Origin: an uncultured Odoribacter sp.
GTDB taxonomy: Bacteria; Bacteroidota; Bacteroidia; Bacteroidales; Marinifilaceae
NCBI GenBank assembly: GCA_910578985.1
Contig: CAJTSF010000006.1
Location: 62,001 to 126,000 of the forward strand
Direction: 5' to 3'
Length of the DNA stretch: 64,000 nucleotides
How positions within the stretch are numbered: position 1 is the stretch's first letter; every line of letters begins with the position of its first letter. Below are positions 41,511-51,709 of the stretch, in pieces. The notes beneath the pieces were generated by a model. The model searched no databases. It was given only the letters and a program-made list of their open reading frames with translations, and had not been told where the DNA came from. Position numbers and translations under genes: made by a program.

Positions 41511-42029
41511 ATGAAAAGGGAAGAAAAACAAGTAATCATAGACAATTTAACCGAGCAGATTAAAGCATACAAGCATCTTTACATCAGCGATATTTCGGGA
41601 TTGGATGCTGCTGCTACGCAGGATTTGCGCAAGGCTTGTTTCGACGCCGGCATCAAGTTGGTTCAGGTAAAGAATACCTTGTTGAAAGTGGCTTTGGAAG
41701 GTTTGGAATCGGACTACCATGAGGTGTACGGTTCTCTGGCCGGCTCCAGCGCAATCATGCTCTCCGAAACGGGAAATGCGCCCGCGAAACTGATTAAAGA
41801 GTTCCGCAAAGAGCATGACAAGCCCGTTTTGAAGGCTGCTTACGTGGAAGAATGTGCCTATGTGGGTGAAAATCAGCTGGACGCTCTTGTCAGCATCAAG
41901 TCCAAGGAGGAGTTGCTGGGAGATATCGTGTTGCTGTTGCAGTCACCGATGCAGAAGCTTATTTCTGCCCTGGAATCAGGGAAGAACACTATCGGAGGAG
42001 TGCTTAAGACTTTGGAAGATAGAGCATAA
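41511..42029 (+). CDS. rplJ: 50S ribosomal protein uL10
   Basis: 172 residues. N-terminal block (MKREEKQVIIDNLTEQIKAY, LYISDISGLDAAATQDLRKA) binds 23S rRNA, and the C-terminal helix (SPMQKLISALESGKNTIGGV) binds L7/L12 dimers. 29 bp after rplA. Confidence 0.96.
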   Translation: MKREEKQVIIDNLTEQIKAYKHLYISDISGLDAAATQDLRKACFDAGIKLVQVKNTLLKVALEGLESDYHEVYGSLAGSSAIMLSETGNAPAKLIKEFRKEHDKPVLKAAYVEECAYVGENQLDALVSIKSKEELLGDIVLLLQSPMQKLISALESGKNTIGGVLKTLEDRA

Positions 42030-42077
42030 TTATTTTTATTATTTTATTGAGTAAGAACATTTTAAATACTTATCGAA

Positions 42078-42455
42078 ATGGCAGATTTGAAAAAACTTGC
42101 AGAAGAATTAGTTAACCTGACAGTAAAGGACGTAAAAGAGTTGGCTGACATCCTGAAAGAGGAATATGGCATTGAACCCGCAGCTGCTGCTGTAGCTGTA
42201 GCTGCACCGGCTGCCGGCGGTGAAGGCGCTGCTGCTGCTGAGCAGAGTGAGTTTGACGTGATCCTGAAATCAGGAGGCGCTTCCAAATTGGCTGTTGTGA
42301 AGCTGGTGAAGGAATTGACCGGTCTGGGTCTGAAGGAAGCCAAAGAATTAGTTGACAAGGCTCCGGCTCCTTTGAAAGAGAAAGTTTCTAAGGAAGAAGC
42401 CGCACAATTGAAGGCTCAATTGGAAGAGGCAGGAGCTGAAGTTGAACTTAAATAA
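42078..42455 (+). CDS. rplL: 50S ribosomal protein bL12
   Basis: 125 residues. N-terminal dimerisation domain, a hinge very rich in Ala (PAAAAVAVAAPAAGGEGAAA), and a C-terminal factor-binding domain (EFDVILKSGGASKLAVVKLV, KELVDKAPAPLKEKVSKEEA). It recruits translation GTPases. Confidence 0.97.
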   Translation: MADLKKLAEELVNLTVKDVKELADILKEEYGIEPAAAAVAVAAPAAGGEGAAAAEQSEFDVILKSGGASKLAVVKLVKELTGLGLKEAKELVDKAPAPLKEKVSKEEAAQLKAQLEEAGAEVELK

Positions 42456-42478
42456 GTCATAAAACCCTTGGGGTTTAA

Positions 42479-42510
42479 GGTTTAGAGTCGAAATGACTCT
42501 AAACCGTTTT
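42479..42510 (+). terminator. Attenuator-like hairpin between rplL and rpoB
   Basis: GGTTTAGAGTC (42479-42489) pairs with GACTCTAAACC (42495-42505) around GAAAT, followed by GTTTTG. The position matches the partial terminator known between rplL and rpoB in other bacteria. A smaller fold AAACCC/GGGTTT precedes it at about 42462-42476. Confidence 0.6.
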
Positions 42511-42546
42511 GTCGTTATTATTGTTTAGGTTCAAAAAAAATAATAG

Positions 42547-45500
42547 ATGTCTTCAAATCATTCAAATAAAAGAATAAGTTTTGCCTCCACGAAGAATCAG
42601 TTGGAATATCCTGATTTTCTTGAAGTGCAATTAAAGTCTTTCAAGGACTTTTTCCAATTGGGCACGACCCCTGAAAACAGAAAGAACGAAGGCTTGTACA
42701 ATGTTTTTAGGGAGAATTTCCCCATTACCGACACCCGGAACAATTTCGTTCTGGAATTTTTGGACTATTTCATCGATCCGCCCCGCTATACCATTGACGA
42801 ATGTCTGGAGCAAGGACTGACATACGGTGCGCCGCTGAAAGCGAAGTTAAAGTTATATTGCACCGACCCCGAGCATGAAGATTTCGACACGGTCATTGAA
42901 GACGTGTATTTGGGCAATGTCCCTTATATGACCCCCAAGGGGACCTTTGTCATCAACGGTGCCGAGCGTGTGATTGTATCCCAGTTGCACCGTTCTCCGG
43001 GTGTGTTTTTCGGTCAGAGCATCCATGCCAATGGTACGAAACTTTATTCTGCCAGAATCATTCCGTTCAAAGGTTCATGGATTGAGTTTGCTACGGACAT
43101 CAATAACGTGATGTACGCATACATCGACCGGAAGAAGAAATTGCCGGTGACTACCTTGTTGCGTGCCATCGGTTTTGAAACGGATAAAGACATTTTGCAG
43201 ATTTTCGATCTGGCGGATGAAATCAATGTGTCCAAGACGGGATTGAAAAAAGTCGTTGGCCGAAGATTGGCTGCTCGTGTTTTGAAGACTTGGGTGGAGG
43301 ATTTCGTGGATGAAGATACCGGGGAAGTGGTATCCATCGAGCGTAACGAAATCATTGTGGACCGTGAAACCGTGCTGGAAAACGAACATATCGATGCCAT
43401 TGTCGATTCCGGTACGAAGACGATTTTGTTGCACAAAGAGAAACAGAATCTGGCAGATTATGCCATCATCTATAATACGCTGCAAAAAGACCCGTGTAAT
43501 TCGGAGAAGGAAGCAGTGATGCATATTTACAGGCAGTTGCGCAGTTCGGAGCCGCCTGACGAAGCTACAGCCCGCGATGTCATCGACAAATTGTTCTTTT
43601 CGGACAAGCGGTATGACTTGGGCGATGTGGGTCGTTACAAACTGAACAAGAAGTTGGGACTGACCACCGATCCGTCCATCCGTGTGCTGACGAAAGAGGA
43701 TATGATTGAGATTATCAAGTATCTGATTAAGTTGTTGAATGCGCGTACGGATGTCGATGATATCGACCACTTGAGCAACCGCCGTGTGAGAACGGTAGGC
43801 GAACAATTGTACAACCAGTTCGGCGTGGGCTTGGCGCGTATGGCACGGACCATTCGTGAAAGGATGAACGTGCGCGACAATGAAGTGTTTACCCCGGTGG
43901 ATTTGATCAATTCGAAGATTCTTTCTTCGGTCATCAATTCATTCTTCGGTACCAACGCGTTGTCCCAGTTTATGGATCAGACGAACCCGCTGGCGGAGAT
44001 TACCCACAAACGCCGTATGTCGGCATTGGGACCGGGCGGTCTGTCAAGAGACCGGGCAGGTTTCGAGGTGCGAGACGTACATTACACGCACTACGGACGT
44101 TTGTGCCCGATTGAAACGCCGGAAGGTCCGAATATCGGTTTGATTTCTTCACTTTGCGTGTATGCCAAGATAAACGATTTGGGATTCATTGAAACGCCTT
44201 ACCGCAAGGTAAAAGAAGGCGTGGTGGATTTGTCCAAGGAAGGGGTGACCTATCTGTCGGCGGAAGAAGAAGAGGGACTGGTCATTGCACAGGCGAATGC
44301 TGAAATCGACGCTGAAGGCCATTTCTTGAACAAGCGGGCAAAAGCACGTATGGATGGTGACTTCCCGGTAGAAGAAGTGGAAAAACTGGATTTGATGGAC
44401 GTCGCTCCCAACCAGATTGCCTCCATCGCGGCTTCCTTGATTCCGTTCCTGGAACACGATGACGCCAACCGTGCGTTGATGGGTTCTAACATGATGCGCC
44501 AGGCAGTACCTATCATCAAACCGCAGGCTCCGATTGTCGGTACCGGTCTGGAGGGTAACTTGATTAAGGATTCCCGTACCCAAATCGTGGCAGAAGGTCC
44601 CGGCGTTGTGGACTATGTGGACGGACGCCGCATCATCGTGAAATACGACCAGACGGAGGAGGAACGCTTCGTCAGCTTCGACGGAGATACGAAAGAATAT
44701 ATCCTCCCCAAATATAAACGTACGAACCAGAGTACGACAATGACTCTCCGCCCTATTGTCCGCAAGGGACAGCGCGTAGAGGAAGGGGAAATTCTGACGG
44801 AAGGCTACTCTTCCGAAGGGGGAGAGCTGGCATTGGGACGTAACCTGAAAGTGGCATATATGCCTTGGAAGGGATACAACTACGAGGATGCTATCGTGAT
44901 TTCCGAAAACATTGTGCGCAATGATGTATTCACTTCCGTGCACGTGGATGAGTATTCGTTGGAGGTACGCGAGACCAAACGGGGATTGGAGGAATTGACC
45001 GCCGATATCCCGAATATCAGCGAAGAGGCAACCAAAGATTTGGACGAAAACGGTATTATCCGCATCGGTGCCCGCATTAAGCCGGGTGACATCATGATTG
45101 GTAAAATCACGCCGAAAGGGGAAACCGACCCGAGTCCGGAAGAGAAGTTGCTCCGCGCCATTTTCGGCGACAAGGCAGGCGATGTGAAAGATGCCTCTCT
45201 GAAGGCTTCACCGTCGTTAAGCGGTGTCATTATCGACAAAAAACTGTTCCAGCGCATGATCGGCGACCGGAAGACAAAGTCTGCCGGCAAAACCGTATTG
45301 GCAGAGATTGACGAACAGTTCGAACGCCAAGTCAATGAATTGACGAACCTGCTGGTGGAGAAGTTGTTCGAACTGACCAACGGCAAGACTTCGCAGGGAG
45401 TGAAAAACTACCTGAACGAAGATGTCATCGCCAAGGGTGTCAAATTTACGCTGAAAACATTGCAGAATCTGAATTATCTGGAAATCAACCCCAACAAGTG

Positions 45501-46359
45501 GACCACGGATAAGCAGAAAAACGATATGATTCGGGATTTGCTCCATAACTTTGTTATCAAATACAAAGAAATCGAGGGGCAGATGAAGCGTAAAAAATAC
45601 AATGCCACTGTTGGGGACGAACTGCCGTCCGGCATCATCAAGATGGCGAAGGTGTATGTTGCCAAAAAGCGCAAGTTGCAGATTGGAGACAAGATGGCAG
45701 GACGCCACGGAAACAAGGGTATCGTGTCACGCGTGGTCAGGGTGGAAGACATGCCGTTCCTTGCTGACGGAACGCCGGTGGACATCTGCTTGAACCCATT
45801 GGGTGTGCCTTCCCGTATGAACTTGGGACAGATTTTCGAAGCTGTATTGGGTTGGGCAGGCAAGGAATTGGGTATGAAATTCGCTACGCCCATTTTCGAC
45901 GGTGCCAGCCTGGACGATATCAACGAATACACGGATAAAGCCGGGGTGCCGCGTTACGGTACGACTTACCTTTATGACGGCGGTACGGGGGAACGCTTCG
46001 ACCAGCCTGCGACGGTAGGTGTCACTTACTTCTTGAAATTGGGGCACATGGTGGATGACAAGATGCACGCCCGTTCTATCGGTCCGTACTCTTTGATTAC
46101 CCAGCAACCGTTAGGAGGTAAGGCGCAATTCGGTGGACAGCGTTTCGGAGAGATGGAGGTTTGGGCATTGGAAGCATTTGGTGCCGCCCATATCCTGCAG
46201 GAAATCCTGACCGTAAAATCCGACGATGTGATGGGACGTACCAAGACCTACGAACACATCGTGAAAGGAGAGCCCATGCCTACACCGGGTCTGCCGGAAT
46301 CATTCAACGTATTGTTGCATGAATTGCGGGGATTGGGATTGAGCGTAAACCTGGTATAA
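42547..46359 (+). CDS. rpoB: RNA polymerase beta subunit
   Basis: 1270 residues, normal for Bacteroidota. The rifampicin region is visible in TNALSQFMDQTNPLAEITHK then RRMSALGPGGLSRDRAGFEV with the usual wild-type residues, and the C-terminal clamp motif RFGEMEVWALEAFGAAHILQ. The active-site-bordering GRHGNKGIVSRVVRVEDMPF is present. It overlaps no neighbour; rpoC starts 19 bp later. Confidence 0.98.
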   Translation: MSSNHSNKRISFASTKNQLEYPDFLEVQLKSFKDFFQLGTTPENRKNEGLYNVFRENFPITDTRNNFVLEFLDYFIDPPRYTIDECLEQGLTYGAPLKAKLKLYCTDPEHEDFDTVIEDVYLGNVPYMTPKGTFVINGAERVIVSQLHRSPGVFFGQSIHANGTKLYSARIIPFKGSWIEFATDINNVMYAYIDRKKKLPVTTLLRAIGFETDKDILQIFDLADEINVSKTGLKKVVGRRLAARVLKTWVEDFVDEDTGEVVSIERNEIIVDRETVLENEHIDAIVDSGTKTILLHKEKQNLADYAIIYNTLQKDPCNSEKEAVMHIYRQLRSSEPPDEATARDVIDKLFFSDKRYDLGDVGRYKLNKKLGLTTDPSIRVLTKEDMIEIIKYLIKLLNARTDVDDIDHLSNRRVRTVGEQLYNQFGVGLARMARTIRERMNVRDNEVFTPVDLINSKILSSVINSFFGTNALSQFMDQTNPLAEITHKRRMSALGPGGLSRDRAGFEVRDVHYTHYGRLCPIETPEGPNIGLISSLCVYAKINDLGFIETPYRKVKEGVVDLSKEGVTYLSAEEEEGLVIAQANAEIDAEGHFLNKRAKARMDGDFPVEEVEKLDLMDVAPNQIASIAASLIPFLEHDDANRALMGSNMMRQAVPIIKPQAPIVGTGLEGNLIKDSRTQIVAEGPGVVDYVDGRRIIVKYDQTEEERFVSFDGDTKEYILPKYKRTNQSTTMTLRPIVRKGQRVEEGEILTEGYSSEGGELALGRNLKVAYMPWKGYNYEDAIVISENIVRNDVFTSVHVDEYSLEVRETKRGLEELTADIPNISEEATKDLDENGIIRIGARIKPGDIMIGKITPKGETDPSPEEKLLRAIFGDKAGDVKDASLKASPSLSGVIIDKKLFQRMIGDRKTKSAGKTVLAEIDEQFERQVNELTNLLVEKLFELTNGKTSQGVKNYLNEDVIAKGVKFTLKTLQNLNYLEINPNKWTTDKQKNDMIRDLLHNFVIKYKEIEGQMKRKKYNATVGDELPSGIIKMAKVYVAKKRKLQIGDKMAGRHGNKGIVSRVVRVEDMPFLADGTPVDICLNPLGVPSRMNLGQIFEAVLGWAGKELGMKFATPIFDGASLDDINEYTDKAGVPRYGTTYLYDGGTGERFDQPATVGVTYFLKLGHMVDDKMHARSIGPYSLITQQPLGGKAQFGGQRFGEMEVWALEAFGAAHILQEILTVKSDDVMGRTKTYEHIVKGEPMPTPGLPESFNVLLHELRGLGLSVNLV

Positions 46360-46378
46360 TGGATAATAAATAAAGACT

Positions 46379-49300
46379 ATGGCTTTTAGAAAAGACAATA
46401 ATACCAATAAGCCCAAAAGCTTTACAAAAATAACTATCGGTTTGGCATCACCGGAAGAGATTCTGGAGCAGTCCAGCGGACAGGTGCTGAAACCGGAAAC
46501 CATCAACTACCGCACTTATAAGCCGGAAAGGGACGGTCTGTTTTGCGAACGGATTTTCGGACCGGTAAAGGATTACGAATGCCATTGCGGTAAATACAAA
46601 AGAATCCGTTACAAGGGGATTGTTTGCGACCGTTGCGGTGTAGAGGTTACCGAAAAGAAAGTCCGCCGCGAACGCATGGGACACATCCAATTGGTTGTGC
46701 CGGTGGCACACATTTGGTATTTCAAGTCCCTGCCGAACAAAATCGGCTATTTGTTGGGATTGCCCTCCAAGAAATTGGACGCTGTGATTTACTATGAGCG
46801 ATACATCGTCGTTCAGCCGGGTGTCATGGCAGACAAAGGTATTGCCCAGATGGACATGCTGACAGAGGAAGAGTATCTGGATATTCTGGATGCTCTCCCT
46901 GCCGACAACCAACATCTCGAAAATGAAGATCCGAACAAGTTCATCGCTTTGATGGGTGCGGATGCCATTCAAATGTTGTTGGAGCGGTTGGATTTGGACA
47001 GCCTGTCCTACGACTTGCGCAATAAAGCGAACACGGAGACTTCCCAGCAACGCAAAAACGAAGCGTTAAAGCGTTTGCAGGTGGTGGAGGCTTTCCGTGA
47101 AAGCAAGGAAATCAACAAGCCTGAATGGATGATTGTGAAAGTACTGGCGGTCATCCCGCCGGAATTGCGTCCGTTGGTACCGTTGGACGGAGGACGTTTC
47201 GCCACTTCCGACCTGAACGACTTATACCGTCGGGTAATCATTCGCAACAACCGTTTGAAGCGTTTGATTGAAATCAAGGCTCCGGATGTAATTCTCCGAA
47301 ACGAAAAACGTATGTTGCAGGAATCCGTGGATTCCCTATTCGACAACTCCCGCAAATCCAATGCAGTCAAGATAGAGAACAACCGTCCGTTGAAGTCTCT
47401 GTCAGACAGTTTGAAAGGAAAGCAGGGACGTTTCCGTCAGAATTTGTTGGGTAAGCGTGTGGACTACTCCGCACGTTCGGTTATCGTGGTCGGCCCGGAC
47501 TTGAAAATGCACGAATGCGGTCTTCCGAAAGATATGGCGGCAGAACTTTATATGCCTTTCATCATCCGGAAATTGATTGAACGCGGCATTGTGAAAACGG
47601 TAAAGAGTGCCAAAAAGATTGTTGACCGCCGTGATCCGGTTGTTTGGGACATTCTGGAAAACGTGCTGAAAGGGCATCCGGTATTGTTGAACCGCGCCCC
47701 GACCCTTCACCGTTTGGGTATCCAGGCATTCCAGCCCAAATTGATTGAGGGAAAGGCCATCCGCCTGCACCCGCTGGCATGTACCGGGTTCAACGCCGAC
47801 TTCGACGGTGACCAGATGGCAGTCCACTTGCCGTTGGGCAACGAAGCCGTACTGGAGGCACAGATATTGATGCTTTGTGCCCACAATATCCTAAACCCTG
47901 CTAATGGTGCTCCGATCACGGTGCCTTCTCAGGATATGGTATTGGGATTATATTACATCACCAAACCGCGTAAAGGCGCCAAAGGAGAAGGATTGAAATT
48001 CTACTCTCCCGAAGAAGTCATCATCGCATTGAATGAGAAAGCTGTAGATTTGCATGCCCAGATACAGGTAAAAATCAAAGATATCGATCATGAAGGCAAG
48101 GAATATGTCCACATGATTGAAACGACCGTGGGGCGCATCATCCTGAACCAATATACACCGAAAACTTTCCCGTATATCAATACGTTGATCACCAAAAAGT
48201 CTTTGCGTGATATTATCAGCGATGTATTCAAACGTTGCGGTGTGGATGTTACGGCTAAATTCCTGGATGACATCAAAGACCTGGGATACCGTATGGCATT
48301 CGAAGGCGGTCTGTCTTTCAACCTGGCGGACGTTATCGTGCCGGCAGAAAAAGATGCTTTGTTACAGGAAGGATACGACCAGGTAGAAGAGGTGATGGCA
48401 AACTACAATATGGGATTCATCACCAACAACGAACGTTACAACCAAATCATCGATATCTGGACGCATGTCAATGCGAAACTGACCAACACGCTGATGAAGC
48501 AGTTGGCGGAAGACGACCAGGGCTTCAACTCCATCTACATGATGCTTGATTCCGGAGCCCGTGGTTCCCGCGAACAGATCCGCCAGTTGGGCGGTATGCG
48601 TGGATTGATGGCAAAACCCCAGAAATCCGGAGCGACAGGCGGTCAGATTATCGAGAACCCGATTTTGGCAAACTTCAAAGAGGGCTTGTCCGTATTGGAG
48701 TACTTCATCTCCACCCACGGTGCCCGTAAAGGTTTGGCGGATACGGCTTTGAAGACGGCAGATGCCGGTTATCTGACCCGTCGTCTGGTAGACGTTGCCA
48801 ATGACATCACCATTACGGAAGAAGACTGCGGCACGTTGAGAGGAGTTACCATTTCCGCCATCAAAAACAACGAAGAAATCGTCGCTTCCTTGTATGAAAG
48901 GATCTTGGGACGCGTATCCGTTCACGATGTATACCATCCGCATACCAATGAATTATTGGTAAAAGCCGGAGAGGAAATCACGGAGGATATTGCTGACGCC
49001 ATAGAGAAATCACCGATTGAACGTGTGGAGGTCCGCTCCGTATTGACTTGCGAAGCGAAGAAAGGAGTTTGTGCGAAATGTTACGGCCGCAATCTGGCGA
49101 CGGGCAAAATCGTACAGATGGGAGAAGCTGTCGGAACCATTGCCGCACAATCCATCGGTGAGCCGGGAACACAGCTGACTTTGCGTACTTTCCACGTGGG
49201 TGGTACCGCAGGTAACATCTCTACGGAAAACTCACTCAAGTCCAAATACGACGGCTACATCGAGTTCGAGGAATTGCGCTCGGTGGCACATACCTTGGAG

Positions 49301-50638
49301 AACGGACAGAAATGCGATGTGGTTGTCGGTCGTCTGACTGAAATGCGCATTGTGGACAAAAACACGAACATCGTGTTGATTACCCACAACATTCCGTACG
49401 GTGCGAAATTGTTCGTGAAAGACGGTCAGGAAGTTTCCAAAAACGACCTGCTCTGCGAATGGGACCCGTTCAATGCAGTAATCATTACCGAATTCAGTGG
49501 ACGTATCGGCTCCGAAAATTTAGTGGAAGGAGAAACCTACAAAGAAGAATCCGATGAAACCACAGGTTTCCGCGAAAAAGTCATCACCGAATTCCGTGAC
49601 AGGACCAAAGCGCCCGCATTGACTATCGTGAATGCCAAGGGAGAAGTGGTTAAAAGCTACAACTTGCCCGTAGGCGCCCACATCGTAGTCAAGGAAGGGG
49701 ATGAAATCACTGCCGGTAGCACGATTGTAAAAATTCCGAGAGCTGTCGGTAAAGCCGGGGATATCACCGGAGGTCTGCCGCGTGTAACCGAGTTGTTCGA
49801 AGCGCGTAACCCATCCAACCCTGCCGTAGTGTCGGAAATCGACGGAGAAATCACCTATGGAAAAATCAAGCGCGGAAATCGTGAGATTGCCGTGACTTCC
49901 AAAGCCGGTGAAGTCAAGAAATACTTGGTATCTTTGACCAAACAGATTCTGGTACAGGAAAACGACTATGTGCGTGCCGGAACGCCCCTTTCGGACGGAG
50001 CCATTACGCCTACCGATATCCTGAATATCCAGGGACCGATTGCCGTACAGGAATACATCGTGAACGAAGTGCAGGATGTGTACCGCATGCAAGGTGTGAA
50101 AATCAATGACAAGCATTTTGAAATCATTGTACACCAGATGATGCGCAAGGTTTTGATTCAAGACTCCGGAGATACCCGTTTCTTGGAAAATCAAATCGTT
50201 GATAAAACCGAATTCATGGAGGAGAACGACGAGATTTTCGGCAAGAAAGTAGTTATGGATCCGGGGGATTCCGACCGGGTGAAAGCCGGACAGATCATTG
50301 CTGCCCGCACGCTGCGTGATATCAACTCCCAGTTGAAACGTCGCGATCAAAAAACGGTAGAAGCGCGTGACGCCATTCCTGCCACTTCTGCACAGGTGTT
50401 GCAGGGAATCACTCGTGCCGCATTGCAGACATCCAGCTTCATTTCCGCAGCTTCATTCCAGGAAACGACCAAAGTGCTGAACGAAGCAGCCATCTACGGT
50501 AAAGTCGATTCCTTGGAAGGCTTGAAAGAAAACGTCATCTGCGGTCACTTGATTCCGGTCGGTACCGGTATGAAAGAGTTGCGCGGACTCGTTGTCGGCT
50601 CCAAAGAAGAGATGGAAAAAATGCAGAAAAGCAAATAA
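46379..50638 (+). CDS. rpoC: RNA polymerase beta' subunit
   Basis: 1419 residues. N-terminal zinc-binding CHCGKYKRIRYKGIVCDRCG, active-site magnesium loop NADFDGDQM, bridge helix/trigger loop region (GLADTALKTADAGYLTRRLV, AQSIGEPGTQLTLRTFHVGG) and the second zinc site CEAKKGVCAKCYGR. It ends the super-operon; a terminator follows at 50657-50688. Confidence 0.98.
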   Translation: MAFRKDNNTNKPKSFTKITIGLASPEEILEQSSGQVLKPETINYRTYKPERDGLFCERIFGPVKDYECHCGKYKRIRYKGIVCDRCGVEVTEKKVRRERMGHIQLVVPVAHIWYFKSLPNKIGYLLGLPSKKLDAVIYYERYIVVQPGVMADKGIAQMDMLTEEEYLDILDALPADNQHLENEDPNKFIALMGADAIQMLLERLDLDSLSYDLRNKANTETSQQRKNEALKRLQVVEAFRESKEINKPEWMIVKVLAVIPPELRPLVPLDGGRFATSDLNDLYRRVIIRNNRLKRLIEIKAPDVILRNEKRMLQESVDSLFDNSRKSNAVKIENNRPLKSLSDSLKGKQGRFRQNLLGKRVDYSARSVIVVGPDLKMHECGLPKDMAAELYMPFIIRKLIERGIVKTVKSAKKIVDRRDPVVWDILENVLKGHPVLLNRAPTLHRLGIQAFQPKLIEGKAIRLHPLACTGFNADFDGDQMAVHLPLGNEAVLEAQILMLCAHNILNPANGAPITVPSQDMVLGLYYITKPRKGAKGEGLKFYSPEEVIIALNEKAVDLHAQIQVKIKDIDHEGKEYVHMIETTVGRIILNQYTPKTFPYINTLITKKSLRDIISDVFKRCGVDVTAKFLDDIKDLGYRMAFEGGLSFNLADVIVPAEKDALLQEGYDQVEEVMANYNMGFITNNERYNQIIDIWTHVNAKLTNTLMKQLAEDDQGFNSIYMMLDSGARGSREQIRQLGGMRGLMAKPQKSGATGGQIIENPILANFKEGLSVLEYFISTHGARKGLADTALKTADAGYLTRRLVDVANDITITEEDCGTLRGVTISAIKNNEEIVASLYERILGRVSVHDVYHPHTNELLVKAGEEITEDIADAIEKSPIERVEVRSVLTCEAKKGVCAKCYGRNLATGKIVQMGEAVGTIAAQSIGEPGTQLTLRTFHVGGTAGNISTENSLKSKYDGYIEFEELRSVAHTLENGQKCDVVVGRLTEMRIVDKNTNIVLITHNIPYGAKLFVKDGQEVSKNDLLCEWDPFNAVIITEFSGRIGSENLVEGETYKEESDETTGFREKVITEFRDRTKAPALTIVNAKGEVVKSYNLPVGAHIVVKEGDEITAGSTIVKIPRAVGKAGDITGGLPRVTELFEARNPSNPAVVSEIDGEITYGKIKRGNREIAVTSKAGEVKKYLVSLTKQILVQENDYVRAGTPLSDGAITPTDILNIQGPIAVQEYIVNEVQDVYRMQGVKINDKHFEIIVHQMMRKVLIQDSGDTRFLENQIVDKTEFMEENDEIFGKKVVMDPGDSDRVKAGQIIAARTLRDINSQLKRRDQKTVEARDAIPATSAQVLQGITRAALQTSSFISAASFQETTKVLNEAAIYGKVDSLEGLKENVICGHLIPVGTGMKELRGLVVGSKEEMEKMQKSK

Positions 50639-50656
50639 AACATCCGTTTAACAACA

Positions 50657-50688
50657 AAAAAGAGGTTCGATTCCGAACCTCTTTTTTA
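50657..50688. terminator. Terminator after rpoC
   Basis: AAAAAGAGGTTCG pairs with CGAACCTCTTTTTT, loop ATTC; A- and T-runs make it work in both directions between convergent genes. Confidence 0.85.
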
Positions 50689-50731
50689 TGCCTTAACTTG
50701 AATATAAATGCTGAATCTTTAATCGAAGCGG

Positions 50732-51544
50732 CTACGCTTCCTCCAGCATGCGGTCGAAAAACGTGGAATAATGGTCCACATACTCCTCCGGCGTCGAATA
50801 CTCCGCCACCGGCTTTTTCGTTTTGGCTGCATGTTCTCTCAACTCCGAATCCACATCGCGGCTATGCAAAATAATACCGTCCGAATAATCGAATGCCAAC
50901 TTATTCACATTCGTATGCGTCGGCTCTTTCAACACTGCCACATCCTTTGCCTTGATATTCTCGCTAACCACTTTCCGCATGAAACTTTTGTCCAAACAGC
51001 CGTCAAACCTATCGTTATAAGCAGAAAATACCACTTTGGTACGAGCAAACATCGGATCCTCCCGATACTCCTTTTTCAAATAAAGAGGCACCAAGGCAGT
51101 AATCCATCCCTGGCAATAAATCAAATCCGGCGACCACCGTAACTTTTTCACCGTCTCAAATACCCCGCGGGCGAAAAAAATGGCACGCTCGTCATTATCG
51201 GGAAAAGAACTCCCGCTTTCATCCGACACCACATACTTCCGCTGGAAATAATCTTCATTATCTATGAAATAAACCTGCATACGGGCTGCCTGAATCGAAG
51301 CCACTTTAATAATCAGCGGATGATCCGTATCGTTGATAATCAGATTCATCCCCGACAATCGAATCACCTCGTGCAACTGATTGCGCCGTTCATTAATGCA
51401 GCCGTACCTGGGCATGAAAGTCCTGATTTCCTTTCCTCTGTCTTGAATTCCCTGCGGCAAATAGCGTCCCACACGCGCCATTTCCGAATCGGGTAAATAA
51501 GGAATAATCTCTTGAGAGATAAAAAGAATTTTTTTATTTGCCAT
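50732..51544 (-). CDS. Glycogen/starch synthase, N-terminal half only
   Basis: 270 residues from ATG 51544 (MANKKILFISQEIIPYLPDS); the ATG at 51580 lies upstream of the promoter box and is ruled out. It matches the GT5 catalytic N-terminal domain: YLPQGIQDRGKEIRTFMPRY, DNEDYFQRKYVVSDE and KVVFSAYNDRFDGCLDKSFM. The usual C-terminal Rossmann domain with the ADP-glucose loop is missing (a full GlgA is about 470 residues). This short form is widespread in Bacteroidales annotations; whether it is a synthase is open. Confidence 0.8.
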   Translation of the reverse strand: MANKKILFISQEIIPYLPDSEMARVGRYLPQGIQDRGKEIRTFMPRYGCINERRNQLHEVIRLSGMNLIINDTDHPLIIKVASIQAARMQVYFIDNEDYFQRKYVVSDESGSSFPDNDERAIFFARGVFETVKKLRWSPDLIYCQGWITALVPLYLKKEYREDPMFARTKVVFSAYNDRFDGCLDKSFMRKVVSENIKAKDVAVLKEPTHTNVNKLAFDYSDGIILHSRDVDSELREHAAKTKKPVAEYSTPEEYVDHYSTFFDRMLEEA

Positions 51545-51567
51545 ACTACTTTGCCCAAAAGACCTTA

Positions 51568-51575
51568 CAAAGGTA
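51568..51575 (-). promoter_or_regulatory. Bacteroidota -7 box for glycogen-synthase-like gene
   Basis: TACCTTTG on the minus strand, 23 bp upstream of the ATG at 51544; it lies downstream of the alternative ATG at 51580 and therefore decides the start. Confidence 0.65.
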
Positions 51576-51709
51576 GGCATTTTTGTTCAAAATTAAAAAC
51601 ATCCCGACAATTTATATTCTTGTCGCTCTTAAGCGAGGGTAAAATCCATCGTATACCCGAACTTTTATCCGCACAATACGTATGACAAAAATACAACTGA
51701 AAAAACGCT

